Assembly: GCA_002344785.1 (NCBI GenBank)
Contig: DDUL01000003.1
Location: 23,166 to 87,165 of the forward strand
Direction: 5' to 3'
Source of the DNA: Bdellovibrionaceae bacterium UBA2339
GTDB lineage: Bacteria; Bdellovibrionota; Bdellovibrionia; Bdellovibrionales; JAMPXM01
Length of the DNA: 64,000 nucleotides
Each line of letters begins with the position of its first letter. Within the stretch, counting starts at the first letter, position 1. Below, piece by piece: positions 1 through 8,129 of this stretch. The position numbers were made by a program, and so were the translations under genes. Under the pieces are notes generated by a model. That model did no database searches. It was not told the origin of the DNA and worked only from the letters and a program-made list of their open reading frames with translations.

Positions 1-394
1 TGGGAAGCTGCTCGCTTTCACCCACCATCATCCGGCTCTCCGGCGCAATCTCAAGCCACGAGGCTTCGCCCGACTCTTCAGCCGATCCACCCGCGCCGCT
101 TGCCAGATCCTTCTCGGCATTTTGCGCGACAGTTTCCGCGACGTCGGCCGCAAGCTTCTGCAATCTCTCCAACTGCTCCGATTGTTCCGACTCGGAAGTC
201 ATCGCGGGCGAAAGCTCATAGGGAGCCGCCGCGCCGTCGATGAAATCGAGATCCGCCAATGCAAAAGCCGCCGACTCCGTGGCGGAAAGCACATTCGCAT
301 TCGTCGCAGAATCATGCTGGTTCGCCTCATCCGAGGATGACTTCGCGTCGAGGTGATCATTCGCAGGCTTTTGATCTTTGATGATTTCGCTCAC
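1..394 (-). CDS. scpB: Probable segregation and condensation protein B, N-terminal part (runs off left edge)
   Basis: An open reading frame starts with GTG at 394-392. This overlaps the TGA of scpA (393-391) as GTGA, so it is probably translationally coupled. It stays open to base 1, giving about 131 residues. The visible part is acidic and Ala/Ser/Glu-rich, with no recognisable winged-helix segment yet. The name rests on context: scpB directly follows scpA in most bacteria, and ScpA and ScpB bridge SMC heads in chromosome condensation. If this is ScpB, it carries an unusually long low-complexity N-terminal extension before the family core. Another protein is possible because the core lies outside the window. 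Confidence 0.5.
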   Translation of the reverse strand, partial: MSEIIKDQKPANDHLDAKSSSDEANQHDSATNANVLSATESAAFALADLDFIDGAAAPYELSPAMTSESEQSEQLERLQKLAADVAETVAQNAEKDLASGAGGSAEESGEASWLEIAPESRMMVGESEQLP

Positions 395-1638
395 GATTCC
401 ACCTCCGGCAAAATTGGCGATTCAGAAATTTCAGCGGCCGTCCCTAAGTCAGCGACAAAAATCTCGCCATCCTTGTTCGCCGCTTCACTTGGCAAGCTCT
501 CTAAAGTTTCAACATGAGTCTCAGCAAGCACCTCGGCCTCAGGCATGGCAACCGCCACATCCAAAGCCTCAAGACCCAGCTCGCGCTCAGCTTCAGTCAA
601 CTCAGCTTCAAGCTCTTGATCCAACTCCATGGCCACGGCCTGCCGAGCAGCTTCCAAGGACGCATCATGCTCCGGCAAAGGCTCATCACTCGAGGCCGCG
701 GCCATGACCGTGTCGACAAAGTGCTGCTGAGGCGAAGCTGCGACATCGTCGGCCTCTCCCGAGAGATCCACCTGCAAAGAAGTTTGTCCCGAAAGAAGCT
801 CCTGCTCGGCCGCCTCTTGGATGATGCTGGCGGCCACCGCCTCAGCATCTTGCGCGTCGAACTCTTGCACGCGCTCCAGCACGTTGCGCTCAATCTGCTT
901 TTTGGTTTCGATGTGAATGTCGCCATAGGTTTCATTCTGAAAGAGTGAAACAAATCCCAGACGACCCAATTCCAGCATGGACAAAAAGGTGATCAACAGC
1001 TGATGGCGCATCGGTGCTTCGCCGACATGCAAAAGATCGCGGAGCAACACCCGAGCTCCGACCAACAATCGATCCTTGATCATCATCACTCGCCCTGCGA
1101 TGGACTCGGTCTTCGGACGAACACGATGCACCAGTCGATCGGCCTTACGCATCGCTCGTCGGTAAGCCGCGATCAGACCGAACAGTCCGTTCTCACCCTG
1201 CTCGACATCAATGATGATGCCGCCATCTTCGTCACTACGAAGATCTTCTCGCAAGCCACGCGCCCACACATCGCGGTTCAAAAGCGGACGATCATAGAGC
1301 TTCTTCGCCGCCTCTTGGTACATCTGATAATCGAGCAGCTTTTGCACGAGTTCACGGCGCGGATCTTCAGCTTCAACGACCTCACCCTGTTCATCGTATT
1401 GCGGGAGTAACAAACGCGATTTGATGTGAATGAGCGTCGCCGCCATGGCGACGAATTCACCGGCCACTTCAAGATCCAGCTCTTTCATCAAGCGAATGTG
1501 CTCGAGATACTGCTTGGTGATGTGATGAATATTGATGTTGAAGATATCCATCTCTTCCTTGCGGATGAGATAGAGCAAGAGGGCCAATGGGCCTTCAAAA
1601 TGCGGGAGCTGCACAAGATAGCGCGGCGAGCCGAACAT
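391..1638 (-). CDS. scpA: Segregation and condensation protein A (kleisin)
   Basis: ScpA is the kleisin subunit that bridges the SMC dimer in chromosome condensation and segregation, acting on the nucleoid. Residues 1-120 are typical of the family: an N-terminal FEGPLALLLYLIRKEEMDIF motif, then helical stretches including LIHIKSRLLLP. A winged-helix-type region ends near residue 275. At 415 aa it is much longer than the usual 240-280 aa. The extra ~130 residues form an acidic Glu/Ala/Asp-rich tail of low complexity. ATG at 1638 is preceded by a GAGGGGG-like ribosome binding site. It is followed, with a GTGA overlap, by the probable scpB and lies downstream of trpS on the same strand. The identity is solid; the role of the tail is unknown. 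Confidence 0.93.
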   Translation of the reverse strand: MFGSPRYLVQLPHFEGPLALLLYLIRKEEMDIFNINIHHITKQYLEHIRLMKELDLEVAGEFVAMAATLIHIKSRLLLPQYDEQGEVVEAEDPRRELVQKLLDYQMYQEAAKKLYDRPLLNRDVWARGLREDLRSDEDGGIIIDVEQGENGLFGLIAAYRRAMRKADRLVHRVRPKTESIAGRVMMIKDRLLVGARVLLRDLLHVGEAPMRHQLLITFLSMLELGRLGFVSLFQNETYGDIHIETKKQIERNVLERVQEFDAQDAEAVAASIIQEAAEQELLSGQTSLQVDLSGEADDVAASPQQHFVDTVMAAASSDEPLPEHDASLEAARQAVAMELDQELEAELTEAERELGLEALDVAVAMPEAEVLAETHVETLESLPSEAANKDGEIFVADLGTAAEISESPILPEVES

Positions 1639-1812
1639 GGATGGAATTCCCCCTCAAGCCCGAATCAAAACAAGGCCGAAGGTCCAGTTCAACAATTCTT
1701 TTTAAGTTGCTCGAAGAGTCGGCACTAAACCCTTATGCCGATTGGATTTCAGAGCCGTTGGCCTCGGCCAAAGAGGGGTTGCGTCAATTTCCTATTCGTT
1801 GAGCAGATCGGC

Positions 1813-2916
1813 TTAAGGGTAATCGTAGGAAATGCCAATGCCCGTCCATTCTTTGACCGCCTCAAGCTGTCGTCGCGCTTCTTTGCGAGCCCGCATGCAA
1901 CCATCTTCAATCAACTGATCCAACTGCGCGGGATTCTCTAAAAGCTCGCGCTTTTTAACCCGTGGCCCCGCCATCTGCGCTTCGATGTTTTCGCCGAGCT
2001 TCTTTTTGCAATCTCCACAACCGATTCCGGCCGAGCGACAACCACTTTCCACCCAAGTGAGGTCTTCAGCCTTGGAGTAAAGTTTGTGAAAGCTATAGAC
2101 CGCGCACTTGGTCGGCTCACCGGGATCATTGCGGCGAACTCGCGCCGGATCTGTCGGCATCAGCCGCAAAGTCTTGGAGACCTCATCGGGTTCTTGCGTG
2201 AGATTGAACGCATTGTTGTAGGACTTCGACATTTTGCGACCATCGGAACCCATCAAGGTCGGGGTCTCACTGAAGATCGGCTTCGGCTCAGGCAGATTTC
2301 CGCCATAGAGGAAATTGAATCGACGAATGATTTCCCGCGAAAGCTCAAGATGCGGAATCTGATCTTGGCCAATCGGCACATGCGTGCCTCGATAGATGGC
2401 AATATCAGCAGCTTGCAGAACCGGATACATGAAGCGGCCCAGGTTATGCGTATCCGTTGCCTTGGCATCTTCTTCGGCGTCCTTCCACGTGGGCACGCGC
2501 TCCAGCCACGACATGGGCGTCAGCATCATGAAGAACATATTCAGTTCAATATGCTCCGGCACTTCGCTTTGGATGAAGATGACGTTCTTTTCGTGATCCA
2601 AGCCCCAGGCGATCCACTCAGCGAAGATTTCGCGCGCAAAGCGCTGCACTTCATGCGGCTCTTTATAGCGCGAGGTCATCGCATGCCAATTCATCACGCC
2701 ATAAAATCCACGATAATCTTTCTGCAAATCCAGCCACTGCTTCAAAGCGCCATGAAAATTTCCGATGTGCAGATGATGCGTGGAGCGCATGCCGCTCATG
2801 ATGAGTGAGCCGGGCGCTGGCTTTTCACTCGCGCGCGCAATTTGCAAATCCGAAGACTTCACTTCGCCGGCAGCGACTGAAGATTTTGTTTCACTCGACT
2901 TTGAATCCTGACTCAT
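1813..2916 (-). CDS. trpS: Tryptophan--tRNA ligase, probable Fe-S type
   Basis: This enzyme charges tRNA(Trp) with tryptophan in the cytosol. It is a class I synthetase with the HIGH-type motif HLHIGN near residue 50 and KMSKS (GRKMSKSYNN) near residue 225. It is 367 aa. ATG at 2916 overlaps the M50 protease stop as ATGA; the frame is open further upstream, but that part lies inside the protease gene. The C-terminal half has Cys residues in a C-x21-C-x6-C-x2-C pattern (ending CGDC). This closely resembles the C-x22-C-x6-C-x2-C [4Fe-4S] motif described for Thermotoga maritima TrpRS. The C-terminus is the usual helical EARRQLEAVKEWTGI segment. Neighbours are the protease upstream and scpA downstream, as in other former deltaproteobacteria. 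Confidence 0.95.
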   Translation of the reverse strand: MSQDSKSSETKSSVAAGEVKSSDLQIARASEKPAPGSLIMSGMRSTHHLHIGNFHGALKQWLDLQKDYRGFYGVMNWHAMTSRYKEPHEVQRFAREIFAEWIAWGLDHEKNVIFIQSEVPEHIELNMFFMMLTPMSWLERVPTWKDAEEDAKATDTHNLGRFMYPVLQAADIAIYRGTHVPIGQDQIPHLELSREIIRRFNFLYGGNLPEPKPIFSETPTLMGSDGRKMSKSYNNAFNLTQEPDEVSKTLRLMPTDPARVRRNDPGEPTKCAVYSFHKLYSKAEDLTWVESGCRSAGIGCGDCKKKLGENIEAQMAGPRVKKRELLENPAQLDQLIEDGCMRARKEARRQLEAVKEWTGIGISYDYP

Positions 2917-3632
2917 AGAGCGCCCCATCCCATCAGCGAAAACATCCAGCCCCAAGCGTAAACTAAGCCCATGGCCAATTGCACCGCCGGGTAGAGGATC
3001 ACATGGCGAAGTGGGCTCATGAACACGAACAGCAACAACATGCCGAGCATCATCTGATTGTCGTCCAACCACTCTGACCAGCGCACCGGCAAAAAGCGCG
3101 CGAGCATTTTGCTGCCGTCCAAAGGCGGAAACGGCAAGACGTTGAAAAACGCCAGTGAGCAGTTCACGCCGACAAACATCATCGCAAAGTGGGTGATGAA
3201 GCGAACTTGCTCGGGTTCAAAGCTCGAAACACCAATTCCCATCGCCACCATGGCGGCAAAGAAACTGCCGATCACCGCGAGGATGAGATTCGAGGCCGGC
3301 CCCGCCGCCGCAATGAAAAAGGCATCGTTGCGCGGATTGCGAAGGTTTCGCGGATTGTAAGGTACCGGCTTCGCCCAACCCAATAGGCCGATCGGCAAGG
3401 CCCCACCCGACAACTTTGGAAGCAGTATGCCCGCAATCGGCAAGATCACCGTGCCGATCGGATCCGCATGCGCCACCGGATTCAAGGTCAGTCGCCCCAT
3501 ATGTTCGGCGGTTCGATCACCGCATTGCTTAGCGGCCCAAGCATGGGCGGCTTCGTGCACGCAGATCGAGAACAACATGGGAATGAAGTAAGTGAAAACC
3601 GTGAGAAGGAGCTCAATGACGTCGATCTGCAT
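2913..3632 (-). CDS. Site-2 protease family protein (M50 metallopeptidase)
   Basis: This is an integral inner-membrane zinc protease of the M50/S2P family (YwhC-like group), about 239 aa, a normal size for the group. The zinc-binding HEAAH motif lies in the first transmembrane segment (residues ~26-30). The second conserved motif, FNVLPFPPLDGSKML, lies near residue 165 with the Asp zinc ligand. Several further hydrophobic segments follow. It lacks a PDZ domain, so it is not an RseP orthologue. Start ATG at 3632. The stop overlaps the trpS start (ATGA), so the two are probably cotranslated. The substrate is unknown. Confidence 0.9.
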   Translation of the reverse strand: MQIDVIELLLTVFTYFIPMLFSICVHEAAHAWAAKQCGDRTAEHMGRLTLNPVAHADPIGTVILPIAGILLPKLSGGALPIGLLGWAKPVPYNPRNLRNPRNDAFFIAAAGPASNLILAVIGSFFAAMVAMGIGVSSFEPEQVRFITHFAMMFVGVNCSLAFFNVLPFPPLDGSKMLARFLPVRWSEWLDDNQMMLGMLLLFVFMSPLRHVILYPAVQLAMGLVYAWGWMFSLMGWGAL

Positions 3633-3784
3633 GAACTGACGCTAAACCATCCCGACGGGCTTCGTCTACTGCCGCAGCGCCGCGCACGCTTGCTTGCAAG
3701 GCCCACGTCTTCCACACTCTTAGAGCAACATCAAAAGCTAAGGTCGAGGAAGAACACGACAAACTGATGACGGCGAGGAGCCCC

Positions 3785-4282
3785 ATGCTGAAATTTCTGA
3801 ACACTCCAGTTTCTCCCAATTCACCAAATTCAATGACAGCAAAATCTAAGCAGCCCCAGTCGCGGTCGCAGTCGCAGTCGCAGTCGCATCAATCCCGCCT
3901 CGCCCATCGGTTCACCCCCGCTATGAAATTCAGCACTCTTTGCCTCATGGCCGCTTGCTGGGCGACGGCCAGCACATCGGTGATCGCGACAAGCCAAGAG
4001 TCGAACACCTCACCTGCGGCGTCGACGACAGGTGCCACCTCGGGAGCAAACGCCGGAGCCGGCGAAGTCATTCGCTGCAAGAGTCAAAGCGGACAGGAGG
4101 TTCGCGAAATTCGCATCAAGAGCCTGGAATCTGGCAAAAAGGTTCCTTGCGAGGTTGTCTACAAAAAAGCCGATGGCGAAAAGGTGATCTACTCAGCCCA
4201 AGCCCAAGAAGGCTACTGTGAGATGAAAGCCACGGAATTTTCGGAAAAGCTCACGGGCTTGGGATTTGATTGCGGACTGTAG
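3785..4282 (+). CDS. Small secreted protein of unknown function
   Basis: This is a 165-residue product that I do not recognise. ATG at 3785 has a good GAGGAG ribosome binding site 4 nt upstream. The next plausible start, ATG 3923, begins an ideal signal peptide (MKFSTLCLMAACWATAS). With the upstream start the hydrophobic segment is preceded by ~46 polar residues containing a Ser-Gln run. The mature part holds a compact domain of ~75 residues with three Cys (IRCKS, VPCEV, GYCEM) and a final FDCGL, suggesting two disulfides. It overlaps or nearly abuts the porin-like gene that follows and may share its transcript. The exact start is uncertain. Confidence 0.6.
   Translation: MLKFLNTPVSPNSPNSMTAKSKQPQSRSQSQSQSHQSRLAHRFTPAMKFSTLCLMAACWATASTSVIATSQESNTSPAASTTGATSGANAGAGEVIRCKSQSGQEVREIRIKSLESGKKVPCEVVYKKADGEKVIYSAQAQEGYCEMKATEFSEKLTGLGFDCGL
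3857..3886 (+). repeat. Hexanucleotide tandem repeat (CAGTCG)n
   Basis: Five consecutive 6-bp units run from 3857 to 3886: CAGTCG, CGGTCG, then CAGTCG three times. They encode a Ser-Gln/Arg run near the N-terminus of the small secreted protein. A 6-bp unit keeps the reading frame, so copy-number change would alter only the length of the run. Confidence 0.85.
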
Positions 4283-4308
4283 ATCTTTGGTCCGACGGAC
4301 CTCGAGAA

Positions 4309-5586
4309 GTGAAATCCCCCAACTTGCGCCGTGGCCTGGCGATCATGGCCGGGCTCTTTCTGTTTCATCCGCCGGCACTTGCGGCCTTCAGCAATCCGAA
4401 CTCATTGCTCTTAGGCGAACGAGCCGCCGGCATGGGTGGCGCGTTCACAGCGCTTAGCGGTGATCCCGCCGCTCTCCCCTACTACAATCCCGGTGGCTTA
4501 GTGTTTGATGCCGCTCCCGGCGTCTCAGCTTCGGCGTCCGCTTACGTTCGAAGCAACACACAGATCGGCGAGCAAGATCAAAAGCTCGAAAGCCCCGAAC
4601 GCATCAATCGAGGCTTCTTCAGATCCGTGCCGATCTCATCCTCAGCTCTCACCAATTGGCGCGATCTGGTCTTCGCGATGAGCATCATCGTCCCCGATCA
4701 CGAGCAATTTTCCGGCGTTCTGCGCTCGGACTCGCAAGTCAATGCCACGCTCTCACAAACCGACGAGTCCATTTGGGTGGGCGCCAGCGCAGCTCGGGAA
4801 TTGAGCTCACCGTTTGGCGAAGGAAGTCGTCAGTCCGTTGGCGTTTCGCTCTATTACACCGCCCGAAGTCTGCATCGTACGGCGACGGATCGCAGTGGTA
4901 CCGGAGCTTCAACGGTGATCACGCTTGAAGAAAAATATTTGGTCGCCAACTCCGTGGTCGGCATTTTGGGATGGCAGCTTGAGCAAGGCTCCTGGCGCTG
5001 GGGAGTTTCGCTTCGCCCTCCTTCACTCCCCTATAGTGGCGAAGCCACGTACTCGCGATCACGCACCGTCGCATCAACCGACACCACCACGCGAATCGCT
5101 GAATCGCGAGTCAGCGCTCGCGATCGCGTGCCCTCACGCCTCGCTGTCGGTTTGGGCTGGCAGCATCCCAATGGCAGAGAAGTTTTCTCGGTGGATTTGC
5201 AGTTTCAGGACGAGGTCGACTATCGCGACATGGATCAGAGCTCGGGAGCGGAGCGCACATACTTTCGGCGCATGACCAATATCGCCTTTGGCTATGAAAA
5301 CAAGCTCGACGCCAAATGGACTTTTCGCTTGGGTGCGTACACAAACCGATCCACACACGAAGGACCAAGCGACCAACCCATCGAACGCACTGGCGATCAG
5401 GTCGATCAACTTGGATGGTCGGCAAACTTGCGCTACGCAACTTCGCCCAACACCTTCACAACTTTTGGCGGATTTTATTCAGGCGGTCGCGGCACCAGCG
5501 TGCAACGAATTGGCGACGCACTCATCACGGTGCCGAAGAGCCAACATCAATATGTGATGCTGGTGTCGAGTGGCTTTCGCTTCTAA
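4309..5586 (+). CDS. FadL/OmpP1-like outer membrane beta-barrel protein
   Basis: This is probably an outer-membrane channel for hydrophobic compounds. The mature N-terminus contains the family-like stretch ERAAGMGGAFTALSGDPAAL followed by YYNPGGL, resembling the hatch region of FadL/TodX/OmpP1 proteins. The rest alternates polar and aromatic residues as in beta-strands, and the protein ends in SGFRF with a C-terminal Phe suited to BAM assembly. GTG at 4309 gives a good signal peptide (MKSPNLRRGLAIMAGLFLF... ending ALA-A). A TTG at 4270 is an alternative. Length 425 aa, normal for the family. The 3' end overlaps the convergent wecB by 62 bp. Confidence 0.75.
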   Translation: MKSPNLRRGLAIMAGLFLFHPPALAAFSNPNSLLLGERAAGMGGAFTALSGDPAALPYYNPGGLVFDAAPGVSASASAYVRSNTQIGEQDQKLESPERINRGFFRSVPISSSALTNWRDLVFAMSIIVPDHEQFSGVLRSDSQVNATLSQTDESIWVGASAARELSSPFGEGSRQSVGVSLYYTARSLHRTATDRSGTGASTVITLEEKYLVANSVVGILGWQLEQGSWRWGVSLRPPSLPYSGEATYSRSRTVASTDTTTRIAESRVSARDRVPSRLAVGLGWQHPNGREVFSVDLQFQDEVDYRDMDQSSGAERTYFRRMTNIAFGYENKLDAKWTFRLGAYTNRSTHEGPSDQPIERTGDQVDQLGWSANLRYATSPNTFTTFGGFYSGGRGTSVQRIGDALITVPKSQHQYVMLVSSGFRF

Positions 5587-6832
5587 ACGACACCGCGACA
5601 TCATTGATGTCGATCGCATTCTCACTCGATCCTGATTGAGCCAACACATTCAACAGGCGAGCTGAGGCGCGTCCGTCGCCAAACGGGTTGGCACGCCGGC
5701 GATAGGCCTCGCAAGTTTCGGGATGATCGAGCCACTGACTGGCTTGGCGCTCAATGGCTTCACGTCGCGTGCCCACAAGAACCGCGGTTTGTGAATCAAC
5801 AGCCTCTTGGCGCTCCGTCTCTTCTCGCAGAATCATCACCGGCAAATTCAAAGACGGCGCTTCTTCTTGCACACCACCTGAATCCGTCATCACAAATTCA
5901 GCGGCATCCATCAGCCAGACGAACTCGATGTAATCCATGGGTTCGATCACCACGACACGCGACCAAGCCTCACCGCGATTCTGTAGGGCTTGTTGAACAG
6001 CGGGATTCCGATGCGCTGGGAAAACGAACACGACATCTTCGCGAGCCGCCAAAGTCTCCGCCGCCAGAAAAACTTCCTGCATCTTGGGGCCAAAACTCTC
6101 ACGGCGATGCATGGTCAGGAGCACAAGCTTTCGCCCTTCGCTCCGAGCCCGCTGAATCAAGGGATACTTCGTCGCGATTCGATCCTGCCAGAGCGCATCG
6201 GCGCGGAGGCGATCTCGAACATTGAGAAGCGCATCGATGCCCGTATTGCCGGTGATCCAAATTCGTTCCTTCGCGATACCTTCCGCACGCAAATTTCGCG
6301 CGGCGAGTTCCGTCGGTGCAAAATGCCAGTGCGCACTGAGCGCCACGAGACGCCGGTTGAACTCTTCAGGAAATGGAGACTGCAAGTCACCGGTTCGTAA
6401 ACCCGCTTCAACATGTGCCACAGGAATCTGCATGTAAAACGCGGCCAAGGCCGCCGCCGCACAAGTCGTCGTATCACCTTGTACGCACACCAAATCCGGT
6501 CGAGCCTGTTGCCAAACTTTTTGCAGCTCTTGCACGCTTCGACTCAATAGTGATGCGAGATCCTGCCCCGGCTGCATGAGATTCAAATCTAAATCCGGCT
6601 GCACACCAAAAAAATCCAGCAGCGGTCGCATCATCTCGCGATGCTGCCCCGTCGAGATCACTCGAACCTGAAAGCGTGGATCCAGTTTGGCTCGCAAGAT
6701 TGGCACGGAAAGTTTGACGGCCTCGGGCCTTGTGCCAAATACGAAATCAATTTTTCGAGCAGAAGCCGCGTCTTTCGTGGCCAATTGAGAATCGGAATCA
6801 GAAGACGGAGAGCCATCGTTTCTCAGCACCAT
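5525..6832 (-). CDS. wecB: UDP-N-acetylglucosamine 2-epimerase (non-hydrolysing)
   Basis: The enzyme interconverts UDP-GlcNAc and UDP-ManNAc in the cytosol, supplying ManNAc for surface glycans. Family motifs are clear: FGTRPEAVKL at the N-terminus, TGQHREMM, VQGDTTTCAAAALAAFY, VAHVEAGLRTGD, the PFPEEFNRR stretch, and TDSGGVQEEAPSL near residue 330. ATG at 6832 is chosen; TTG at 6853 and GTG codons between are alternatives, and this start leaves ~25 non-conserved residues. It is divergent from the nfrA/nfrB-like operon ~320 bp away. In E. coli, WecB is the one ECA-pathway enzyme needed for the NfrB-dependent N4 receptor glycan, so this placement is meaningful. Confidence 0.93.
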   Translation of the reverse strand: MVLRNDGSPSSDSDSQLATKDAASARKIDFVFGTRPEAVKLSVPILRAKLDPRFQVRVISTGQHREMMRPLLDFFGVQPDLDLNLMQPGQDLASLLSRSVQELQKVWQQARPDLVCVQGDTTTCAAAALAAFYMQIPVAHVEAGLRTGDLQSPFPEEFNRRLVALSAHWHFAPTELAARNLRAEGIAKERIWITGNTGIDALLNVRDRLRADALWQDRIATKYPLIQRARSEGRKLVLLTMHRRESFGPKMQEVFLAAETLAAREDVVFVFPAHRNPAVQQALQNRGEAWSRVVVIEPMDYIEFVWLMDAAEFVMTDSGGVQEEAPSLNLPVMILREETERQEAVDSQTAVLVGTRREAIERQASQWLDHPETCEAYRRRANPFGDGRASARLLNVLAQSGSSENAIDINDVAVSFRSESHSTPASHIDVGSSAP

Positions 6833-7151
6833 CGCCACACCCACGGCGCCCAAGCTCGGGCACCCGTTTATTCGCTCTCCATCGTCATTTTACGGACTAA
6901 ACATTCCTCATTCGATCTGAGCCTATAAACCTTAGGATCAGCTCAATGAAATGTTTCAAACCGGTTAACAAACTACTTCGTATCTGCTAAAAACGCAAGG
7001 CTCGCACGCCCGCGGAAAGGTGGCCGGCCTGAGTCTCAAACGCTTCCGAATCCAATTCGATTTGCCGCCATTTTGCTGGATTCGGCCGAGCAAGTTTTCC
7101 ATCTTTGTTCAAGATCCAAACGCCGAAGTTGGCCGAGGCCACAGGCCTCTC
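6833..7151. promoter_or_regulatory. Divergent promoter region between wecB and the exopolysaccharide operon
   Basis: This ~320-bp gap separates wecB (minus) from the operon (plus) and must hold the promoter of both unless they read from elsewhere. Bases ~6890-7000 are clearly AT-richer than the flanks and contain a TATAAA element (about 6923-6928). The palindrome AACCGGTT lies at 6959-6966. A GTG at 7020 is in frame with the NfrA-like gene, so part of the gap could be coding. No regulator site can be named. Confidence 0.4.
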
Positions 7152-8129
7152 ATGCAGCTCATCGCAAGCACTTTTGTCGTCTTACTCTCGACGGGTTTCA
7201 ATGCCGCGATCGCGATTGCGGCTGAACCTGCGATTGAAAATTCCATGGAATCGCGCGCCCCAGAATCACACGCCCAAGCGCCAACACAATTTTCTGTCGT
7301 ACATGTTGATTCGAGCAGCTCCAAAGCTTCAGCCGATGAGATCACATCGCAATCCGCGATCGCTTCGAAAGCGCGCGTGAGCTGGTTCAGCCAAGTGGTG
7401 GGACGTCCTGAATCGCGAAACGATCGGCCCACGGGCTGGTTTCACGAATCCACACTTCGCGCCGCCTTCGCCGATCAACTCATCACACCTGTGATGGGTG
7501 CTGTGCTCACGCAAGAGTGGCCAACAAATCTCGCGCACCAACAAGTCGCTTCGCCATTCCTAGGACTTCGTGGCGAAAATCTCTGGAGTGACAGTCTCGG
7601 CGCCACACAGTGGCTCGCGCGCTTGATCGGACAAGTTGAGTATCGGTACCGCGAAAGTCGCGCCGAAAACTCCATTCGTGGCGCCGACCCGAGAGCTTTG
7701 TTGGCTGGAGCCTTTTGGTGGGAGATTCAACCCCAAGCCTCGAGCACTTGGGCTCTGGATGCTTATCTGCAAGTGGGACGCGCACCTCGTTTTGATGAAA
7801 ATGCTTTTCATAGCGAACAAGTTCGTCTCTTACGCCGAGCGCGCCTTGGCCAATTCGCAAAAGGCACGCATGCCATCGATCTTGGTATTGAAGCCTTTCA
7901 AGAAGTGGCGCCGAGTCTTGATCTCGGTACAGATCGACGCGAACTGCGCTTAGGTGGCGCGTGGGTCTGGGTGAGCGCGACTCATCCGGATACTCGCGGT
8001 CTGCAGCTTCGCGTCCATGAGGCCTATCCGATTCTCGCCAAGAGTCAGCTTGGCCAAGACGACTCTCGACGCCGCTGGGAAGCGACGCTGTTTTTCACTT
8101 GGGCTTGGGATCAAGGCGGTGCGAAGTGA
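7152..8129 (+). CDS. NfrA C-terminal-like outer membrane protein of the exopolysaccharide operon
   Basis: ATG 7152 begins a clean signal peptide (MQLIASTFVVLLSTGFNAAI... ending IAIAAE); an in-frame GTG at 7020 would add 44 residues. The mature ~300 aa look like a beta-barrel: alternating aromatic/polar strands such as LIGQVEYRYRESRAE and WEATLFFTWAWDQ. Its position directly before nfrB, with a GTGA overlap, matches nfrA-nfrB in enterobacteria, where NfrA is the outer-membrane partner. E. coli NfrA is ~990 aa with N-terminal repeats. This product is only 325 aa, equivalent at most to the C-terminal barrel part. The assignment rests mainly on context and fold impression. Confidence 0.55.
   Translation: MQLIASTFVVLLSTGFNAAIAIAAEPAIENSMESRAPESHAQAPTQFSVVHVDSSSSKASADEITSQSAIASKARVSWFSQVVGRPESRNDRPTGWFHESTLRAAFADQLITPVMGAVLTQEWPTNLAHQQVASPFLGLRGENLWSDSLGATQWLARLIGQVEYRYRESRAENSIRGADPRALLAGAFWWEIQPQASSTWALDAYLQVGRAPRFDENAFHSEQVRLLRRARLGQFAKGTHAIDLGIEAFQEVAPSLDLGTDRRELRLGGAWVWVSATHPDTRGLQLRVHEAYPILAKSQLGQDDSRRRWEATLFFTWAWDQGGAK

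Noticed and set aside
2917..3072. Longer TrpS start at 3072
   Set aside because: The extension lies inside the M50 protease gene in another frame. ATG 2916 overlaps its stop as ATGA and precedes the conserved part.
5111..5440. Minus-strand frames inside the FadL-like gene
   Set aside because: These are shadow frames of the porin gene; their Arg/Cys/Ser-rich composition and lack of motifs are typical of antisense reading.
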